Assembly (NCBI GenBank): GCA_040954595.2 | Contig: CM082585.2 | Span: forward strand, 1,922,001-1,986,000 | From: Balanoglossus misakiensis | Lineage: Eukaryota > Hemichordata | Direction of reading: 5' to 3' | DNA: 64,000 nt | Part shown: positions 56,661 to 64,000 of the stretch, in pieces | Numbering within the stretch: the stretch's first letter is position 1 | How the letters are laid out: each line of letters opens with the position of its first letter | The notes under the pieces: generated by a model | What the model was told of the DNA's origin: nothing | Databases searched by the model: none | What the model saw: only the letters and a program-made list of their open reading frames with translations | Made by a program: the position numbers and the translations under genes

Positions 56661-56799
56661 GTGGGACCTACAAAAAAAAAGAATGAAAGAATTAAATGCA
56701 TGAAATCAATGATAATAATAGGATTAATTTGGCAAGCCAGCCCAACCCAACATACTGCGGGTCAAGGGGTACATATCGTCAATTAATGAAAAAAAAATA

Positions 56800-59345
56800 A
56801 AGTGCAACAAACATTGGCTAGGTCAAAGCAGTTCCTATGGATACCAGAGAGTGCCAATGCTGTATCTGCTATGTATATAGGAAAGCAGATCAAAGGTCAC
56901 CAAGAGCTCACCCAAAATTGTCAACAAATGTTTCTTCCAAAATTATCAGTGTAAAATGAAAAACAAGACTTCTGGCTCTATTGGTTAACCTGGTAATTAG
57001 GTGTTCCAGCCCTCAAAATTTGAAGGCGTTATCTGCTGTGCATGCCAAGGCAGGGAAAATAGGTTTAAGGTAACCAAAGCTAACAAAAATGTCAGAAAAA
57101 AATGTGATCGCATACTGGTGAATGTTCAAGAAAACCCAGACTCAAAGCTTCATTATCTAGTCTACAATTACGTAAGCACATATTTATAAGGTTATCATTG
57201 GTCAAGAAATTCAGCAAAAAAATTAAGTCCAATAGTAGAGCATGTTCATAAAAAATTCAACCTGTAACAATATGGGTAAGCTCAGCATTAGATATTCACA
57301 TATTTAATAAGCTCAACATTGGTCCAGTGGATTCCAAATGTAACAAAAAAAGCTAAGTCCCATACTTGTCCATATACATCAAAAACCAAACCTCTAGTGC
57401 TATTAGTCTAGTCGCCATAAGATATTCAGAAAAGAATACAGGTGCCAAACTTAGGACAAAGTTCAATGCCAATATTATCAAAAAATTTGGGTTATGTCCT
57501 GGCAGCAGTACTATTCGTGTGAAAAATAAATCATCACTGTTTTGCTTTTCAACAAGAGGCATATCCACGAATAATTAAGTTCTGAAAAAAAATGGATCAA
57601 AGTACATGCGAAAGTTGCCAAAAAATGCAACGTATTCTGGTCATATGGTGACTCGTATCTATAAAAAGAATTGGTGTGCAATCAAAGTTTTTAATCAGAA
57701 TTCATAAAATCCAATTTGGCTTCAATAAACTTTAATTAAGTTCTGAAAGATCTGGATCAAAAGACAAATGAAAGTTGCCTAAAAATTTGTATTATTAAGT
57801 GTTGGAAAAACTGGATTAAAGGACATGTGCAATATGCCAAAAATGGTAACATATTCTGGTCATATAGTGAGTCATATACATATAAATAATGTTTGTGCTA
57901 TCAATGAGTAGGCCATAAATAGGAAATCTTAGTTTTAAATCGTTGTTCAGAAAATCCAATTTGGCTCTAATAAGGTTTAACCAATCACAATTCACTTGAA
58001 AACTTGATTAGAAAAAGTGTTTTAATGATATTTTTCAAAAATCTAATAAGGAATTCTAAGTCACATGACTACTAGCAATATTACAGTCAAACTTTGAACT
58101 GCACAGTATATTCGAACTTGATTGTCCCTGTAGTTTTGGAAAAGAACTGTCATCTTTTAAAGGTTATCAGAAAATCCAATATGGCCACCCTGAAGAAGAC
58201 TATTAAAGGAACATGCAGCATTACAGGGACCAAAGCAGTTAGCATGGTTCCAACAGAAAGCAAACTCTGTATCTGTTGTGGATGCTTAGAAATGGTAGGT
58301 AAGCCAGAGGTCACGGAAATTTGTGGCAACAAATTTTGACATCAAACTGATCAGTGTTCAACAAAAAAACAGACTTTTATTCTCAATTGGTTAACTAGAA
58401 AAAGCTTATGTACACAACTTTTGTGTTAAAGTTTAATACTTTATTAGGTGTTTAAGGCCTAAAAATCTGAAGGCTGTATCTGTTGTGCAGGCCAGGTTAT
58501 GGGAAAGTACATCAAAGGTCATTGCCAAAATTATCAAAATATTTGGGTTATGTCCTGGCAGCAGTAGTACTCTTTGAACAAAATCATGACTGTTGAGCTT
58601 TTTATCAAGAGCCATATCCACATAAAATTAAGTTATGGAATTACTGGATCAAAGGACATGCGAGAGTCACCAACAAATTGTTTAATCAAATACTGAAAAA
58701 AAACTGGATCAAAGAACATATGAAAGTTGTCAAAAAATGTAACATATTCTAGTCATATGGTGACTCGTATCCACAGAAAGAATTTGTGTGCTTTCAATGA
58801 GTAGGATAAAAAAAGGAATTTTAGCTTTTAATCGGAGTTCAGAAAATCCAATTTGGCTCTGATAAGGTTAAACCAATCACAATTCACTTGAAAACTTGAT
58901 TAGAAAAAGATTTTCATAATTTTTGAATGAGATTTTTAAAAAATCCAATAAGGCACCAAAAGTCACATGACCACTAATGATATTTTATCAAACTTTCAAC
59001 CGCACAGTAAATTAGAACTTGATTGGCCCTGTAGTTTATGAAAATGTCAACCTTTAAAGCTTATTAGAAAATCCAATATGGCCGCCATGAAGAAGACAAT
59101 TACAACTAAAAGTAGCATTGGAGGGACCAAGGTGTTAAGCATGGTTCCAACAGAAAGCAGAGGCTGTGTCTGTTGTGGATGCCCAGAAATGGTAAAGTAC
59201 GCCAGAGGTGAGGCAAAATGTGCCAACAAAATTTGATACCAAACTGATCAGTGTCCAACAAAAAGCAGACTTCTACGCTTTATTGGTTAACTTTAAATAG
59301 CTCATATACATAATTAGTGTGTTAAAGTTAACACATGCACTTCAT
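56800..59345 (+). repeat. Degenerate ~1-kb repeat units
   Basis: Blocks recur with shared segments: TTATGTCCTGGCAGCAGTA (57490 and 58550), AAAATCCAATTTGGCTCTAA (57950 and 58845), AAAATCCAATATGGCC (58170, 59065 and 61770) and GTTCCAACAGAAAGCA (58247, 59143 and 61845). Each unit is about 0.9-1.1 kb. No ORF with recognisable content. Confidence 0.7.
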
Positions 59346-59587
59346 TAGGTGTTCCAGTCCTCTAAATTTACAAGTGACCTATTGGTCAAATGAGCTCTGC
59401 TGACCTTAACAGTGTAACCTGGGCGATGATATGAATACCCTAGGTTTTAATTCATAACAATTGTATTCTATTGAACAAAACCAAACATAGACATCACAAG
59501 TATTTATCCAAATTCAGCTTGATTCATTGCACTAAAGAAAGAAAGAATTGAATTCTAAAGAACAACATCAAAAGGAAGTACCAATGT
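59346..59587. other. Unassigned spacer
   Basis: No gene or repeat boundary recognised between the 1-kb units and the 146-bp array. Confidence 0.4.
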
Positions 59588-60735
59588 TCTAATTTGCATA
59601 TTCATGACCCCATCAAAATTCCAATAAAACAAAATCAGGTAGGGGCACCATAACACACATTCTACCAAATTTCAACTCCATCGTACATGTATTTAGGGAG
59701 AAGATTTTTTTACCAAAAATTATATTTTTAGATCTAATTTGCATATTTATGACCCCATCATATCCAAATTAGCAAAATCAGGTAGGGGCACCATAACACA
59801 CATTCCTACTAAATTTCAGCGCCATCGTACATGTAGTTAGGGAGAAGAAGATTTTTGACCAACAATTCTATTTTTAGATCTAATTTGCATATTTATGACC
59901 CCATCATATCCAAATTAGCAAAATCAGGTAGGGGCACCATAACACACATTCCTACTAAATTTCAGCGCCATCGTACATGTAGTTAGGGAGAAGAAGATTT
60001 TTGACCAAAAATTCTATTTTTAGATCTAATTTGCATATTTATGACCCAATCAAATCCAAATTAACAAAATCAGGTAGGGACACTATAACACACATTCCTT
60101 CTAAATTTCAGCTCCATCGTACAAATAGTTAGGGAGAAGAAGATTTTTTACCAAAAATTATATTTTTAGATCTAATTTACATATTCATGACCCGATCATA
60201 TCCAAATTTATAAAATCAAGTACGGGCATCATAACACACATTCCTACCATATTTCAGCTCCATCGTACATGTAGTTAGGGAGAAGAAAATTTTTGACCAA
60301 AAATTATATTTTTAGATCTAATTTGCATATTTATGACCCCATCAAATCCAAATTTACAAAATCAGGTAGGGGCACCATAACACACATTCCTACCAAATTT
60401 CAGCTCCATTGTACATGTAGTTATGGAGAAGAAGATTTTTTACCAAAATTCTATTTTTAGATCTAATTTGCATATTTATGACCCCATCAAATCCAAATTT
60501 ACAAAATCAGGTAGGGGCACCATAACACACATTCCTGCCAAATTTCAGGTCCATTGCACATGTAGTTGTGGAGAAGAAGATTTTTACCAATTATATTTTT
60601 AGATCTAATTTGCATATTCATGACCCCATCAAATCCAAATTAACAAAATCAGTTAAAGGCACCATAACACACATTCCAACCAAATTTCAGCTAAATATGC
60701 CCAGTTGTTTTAAAGAAGAAGATTGAAATACAAAA
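59588..60735 (+). repeat. 146-bp tandem array
   Basis: About eight units with GATCTAATTTGCATATTTAT, CAAAATCAGGTAGGGGCACC, ATAACACACATTCCTACCAA and TAGTTAGGGAGAAGAAGATT. The spacing between GATCTAATTT motifs is 146 bp for the regular units. A partial repeat of the array resumes at 60838-61074. Confidence 0.92.
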
Positions 60736-60840
60736 AGTTGACGGACGACAGACGACTGACGACAGACGACGGACGACGGACGGACACTTATCAACCTACT
60801 GCTACAGCTCGGCTGACACAAGTGACAGCAGAGCTAAAAA
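60736..60840 (+). repeat. GAC-rich tail with terminal hairpin, copy 1
   Basis: GTTGACGGACGACAGACGAC-type sequence is followed by ACAGCTCGGCTGACACAAG and AGCAGAGCTAAAAA, where AGCTC and GAGCT can pair. The same tail ends the second array segment at 61075-61169. Such GACGGACGAC tails are frequent at one end of invertebrate repeats, but the element type was not identified. Confidence 0.7.
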
Positions 60841-61074
60841 TCAGGTAGGGACACCATAACACACATTCCTACCAAATTTCAGCTCCATCGTACATGTAGT
60901 TAGGGAGAAGAAGATTTTTTTACCAAAAATTTTATTTTTAGATCTAATTTGCATATTCATGACCCGATCAAATCCAAATTAACAAAATCAGGTAAGGGCA
61001 CCATAACACACATTCTAACCAAATTTCAGCTAAATATGCCAAGTAGTTTTATAGAAGAAGATTGAAATACCAAA
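60838..61074 (+). repeat. 146-bp repeat, second segment
   Basis: One and a half further units, nearly the same as those before 60735, joined directly to the end of tail copy 1. Confidence 0.85.
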
Positions 61075-61169
61075 AGTTGACGGACGACGGATGACGGACG
61101 ACAGACGACGGACAGACATTTATCAACCTACTGCTACAGCTCGGCTGACACAAGTGACAGCAGAGCTAA
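61075..61169 (+). repeat. GAC-rich tail with terminal hairpin, copy 2
   Basis: Second copy of 60736-60840, ending AGCAGAGCTAAT and followed directly by a 1-kb-type unit. Confidence 0.7.
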
Positions 61170-62004
61170 TAAAAGCTGTATCTGCTGTGCATGCCAAGTT
61201 TTGGAAATGTAGATCAAGGGTCATTGCCAAAATTATCAAAATATTTGGGTTATGTCCTGCCAGAGTAGTACTCATGTGAACAAAATCATGACTGTTGTGC
61301 TTTTTAACAAGAGACATATCAATGTACAATTAAGTTCTGAAAGATCTTGATCAAAGGGAAAATGAAAGTTGCAAAAAATTGTATAATTAAGTGTTAAAAA
61401 AAGGATCAATGGACATGTGAAAGTTGACAAAAAATTTTAACATTCTGGTCTTATGTTGACTCTATCCATAAAAAGGCTTGGTGTGCTATCATTCAGTAGC
61501 CTACAAATAGGAAATTTTAGTTTTTAATCGGAGTTCAGAAAATCCAATTAGGCTTCAATAAGGTTTAACCAATCACATTTTACGCGAAAGCGTGATTAAA
61601 AAAAGATTTTGGAAATTTTTCATGGGATTTTTCAAAAATCCATAATAAATCCAAATTCACATGAACACTAACAATATTATTTTAAAAAATTGGAACGTAC
61701 AGTAAATTAGAACTTGATTGGCCTTGTAATTTTTGAAAAAAAATGTCAACTTTTAAAGGTTATCAGAAAATCCAATATGGCCACCATGAAGAAGACAATT
61801 AAAAGAACATGCAGCATCACAGGGGCCAAAGCAGTTAGCATGGTTCCAACAGAAAGCAAACTCTGTATCTGTTATGGATTCTTAGAATGGTAGGTAAGCC
61901 AGAGGTCACGGAAATTTGTGCCAACAAATTTTGATATCAAACTGATAAGTGTCCAACAAGAACCAAACTTCTAAGCTCAATTGGTTAACTTTAAATAGGA
62001 TTTA
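61170..62004 (+). repeat. Further ~1-kb-type unit
   Basis: Shares AAAATCCAATATGGCCACC, GTTCCAACAGAAAGCAAACT and TTATGTCCTGCCAGAGTAG-like segments with 57470-59345. Confidence 0.7.
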
Positions 62005-64000
62005 AGTAGATCATGGCCAAAATTATCAAAATATTTGGGTTATGTCCTGGCAGCAATAGTACTCATGTGTACAAAATCATGACTGTTGTGCTTTTTAACA
62101 AGAGACATATCCAAGTAGATCAAGGGTCATGGCCAAAATTATCAAAATATTTGGGTTATGTCCTGGCAACAATAAAACTCATGTGAACAAAATCATGACT
62201 GTTGTGCTTTTTAACAAGAGACATATCCAAGTAGATCAAGGGTCATGGCCGAAATAATCAAAATATTTGGGTTATGTCCTGGCAGCAATAAAATTCATAT
62301 GAACAAAATCATGACTGTTGTGCTTTTTAACAAGAGACATATCCAAGTAGATCAAGGGTCATTGCCAAAATTATCCAAATATTTGGGTTATGTCCTGGCA
62401 GCAATAAAACTCATGTGAACAAAATCATGACTATTGTGCTTTTTAACAAGAGACATATCCAAGTAGATCAAGGGTCATTGCCAAAATGATCAAAATATAT
62501 GGGTTATGTCCTGGCAGCAATAAAACTCATGTGAACAAAATCATGACTGTTGTGCTTTTTAACAAGAGACATATCCAAGTAGATCAAGGGTCATTGCCAA
62601 AATTATCAAAATATTTGGGTTATGTCCTGGCAGCAATAAAACTCATGTGAACAAAATCATGACTGTTGTGCTTTTTAACAAGAGACATATACAAGTAGAT
62701 CAAGGGTCATTGCCAAAATTATCAAAATATTTGGGTTATGTCCAGGCACCAATAGTACTCATGTGAACAAAATCATGACTGTTGTGCTTTTTAACAAGAG
62801 ACATATCCAAGTAGATCAAGGGTCATTGCCAAAATTATCAAAATATTTGGGTTATGTCCAGGCAGCAATAGTACTCATGTGAACAAAATCATGACTGTTG
62901 TGCTTTTTAACAAGAGGCATATCCAAGTAGATCAAGGGTCATTGCCAAAATTATCAAAATATTTGGGTTATGTCCAGGCAGCAATAGTACTCATGTGAAC
63001 AAAATCATGACTGTTGTGCTTTTTAACAAGAGACATATCCAAGTAGATCAAGGGTCATTGCCAAAATTATCAAAATATTTGGGTTATGTCCAGGCAGCAA
63101 TAGTACTCATGTGAACAAAATCATGACTGTTGTGCTTTTTAACAAGAGACATATCCAAGTAGATCAAGGGTCATTACCAAGATTATCAAAATATTTGGGT
63201 TATGTCCTGGCAGCAATAAAACTCATGTGAACAAAATCATGACTGTTGTGCCTTTTAACAAGAGACATATCCAAGTAGATCAAGGGTCATTGCCAAAATT
63301 ATCAAAATATTTGGGTTATGTCCTGGCAGCAATAAAACTCATGTGAACAAAATCATGACTGTTGTGCTTTTTAACAAGAGACATATCCAAGTAGATCAAG
63401 GGTCATTGCCATGATTATCAAAATATTTGGGTTATGTCCTGGCAGCAATAAAACTCATGTGAACAAAATCATGACTGTTGTGCTTTTAACAAGAGACATA
63501 TCCAAGTAGATCAAGGGTCATTGCCAAAATTATCAAAATATTTGGGTTATGTCCAGGCAGCAATAGTACTCATGTGAACAAAATCATGACTGTTGTGCTT
63601 TTTAACAAGAGACATATCCAAGTAGATCAAGGGTCATTACCAAGATTATCAAAATATTTGGATTATGTCCTGGCAGCAATAAAACTCATGTGAACAAAAT
63701 CATGACTGTTGTGCCTTTTAACAAGAGACATATCCAAGTAGATCAAGGGTCATTGCCAAAATTATCAAAATATTTTGGTAATGTCCTGGCAGCAATAAAA
63801 CTCATGTGAACAAAATCATGACTGTTGTGCTTTTTAACAAGAGACATATCCAAGTAGATCAAGGGTCATTGCCAAGATTATCAAAATATTTGGGTTATGT
63901 CCTGGCAGCAATAAAACTCATGTGAACAAAATCATGACTGTTGTGCTTTTTAACAAGAGACATATCCAAGTAGATCAAGGGTCATTGCCAAAGTTATCAA
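62005..64000 (+). repeat. 116-bp tandem array, continues past window
   Basis: About 17 units of exactly or nearly 116 bp: AAGTAGATCAAGGGTCATTG, AATATTTGGGTTATGTCC, CTCATGTGAACAAAATCATG and TTTTTAACAAGAGACATATC. Two subtypes alternate in runs: CTGGCAGCAATAAAACTC and CAGGCAGCAATAGTACTC. The monomer is part of the 1-kb unit (57460-57560, 58510-58620, 61215-61320). Confidence 0.95.

Noticed and set aside
56335-56703. 122-codon repeat protein
   Set aside because: The frame stays open only because the minisatellite period (54 bp) is a multiple of three. It ends in low-complexity purine sequence.
62005-64000. Regular repeats resembling a CRISPR array
   Set aside because: The units are 116 bp and repeat over their full length with no unique spacers, and the context is eukaryotic. 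It is a minisatellite.

Overview
This is eukaryotic, repeat-dominated genomic DNA. It has spliced coding exons with GT..AG introns, LTR retrotransposons, DNA transposons with target-site duplications (TSDs), tRNA-derived SINE pieces and several kilobase-scale tandem arrays. There are no bacterial operons, rRNA genes or CRISPR arrays. A Ty3/gypsy element of the Gmr1 type (integrase before reverse transcriptase), a group described from deuterostomes, together with the style of the other repeats, suggests an invertebrate deuterostome such as a hemichordate, echinoderm or lancelet. The species cannot be fixed from the sequence.

Layout. 1-1720 is an AT-rich tandem array with a 977-bp higher-order repeat. 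2689-4656 is a 2-kb block repeated at 20284-22252; each copy carries what looks like a terminal exon. 4761-8371 holds hairpins, a mariner-like MITE, a 928-bp transposon with a 9-bp TSD, and a short tandem repeat. About 8372-18648 is a decayed Gmr1-like retrotransposon on the minus strand. It is split by a 5475-bp DNA transposon (10388-15862) with CACT termini, a 3-bp TSD and a spliced DDE transposase gene whose motif order resembles RAG1/Transib/CMC. 18653-19447 is a 795-bp TTAA-type transposon, and a second copy lies at 33305-34099 in the opposite orientation.

22253-27420 and 39113-42580 are related composite repeat modules that contain palindromic TTAA MITEs, tRNA-derived SINE pieces and a few satellite monomers. 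27684-38820 is a minus-strand gene with at least 11 exons for a transposase-derived protein. Its introns hold a young, complete Mag-type LTR retrotransposon (27818-32818, LTRs identical by eye, 5-bp TSD) and one of the TTAA transposons. 43210-54440 is an 11-kb array of a ~192-bp satellite whose monomer also occurs inside the composite modules. 54441-64000 is a series of other tandem arrays (54 bp, 146 bp, 116 bp), the last running off the window.

No conventional host gene is complete here. The coding content is retrotransposon polyproteins, the CACT-type transposase with a convergent unknown ORF, and the multi-exon transposase-derived gene. Several frames break by one base at A/T homopolymers, so sequencing or assembly error has to be separated from real decay.
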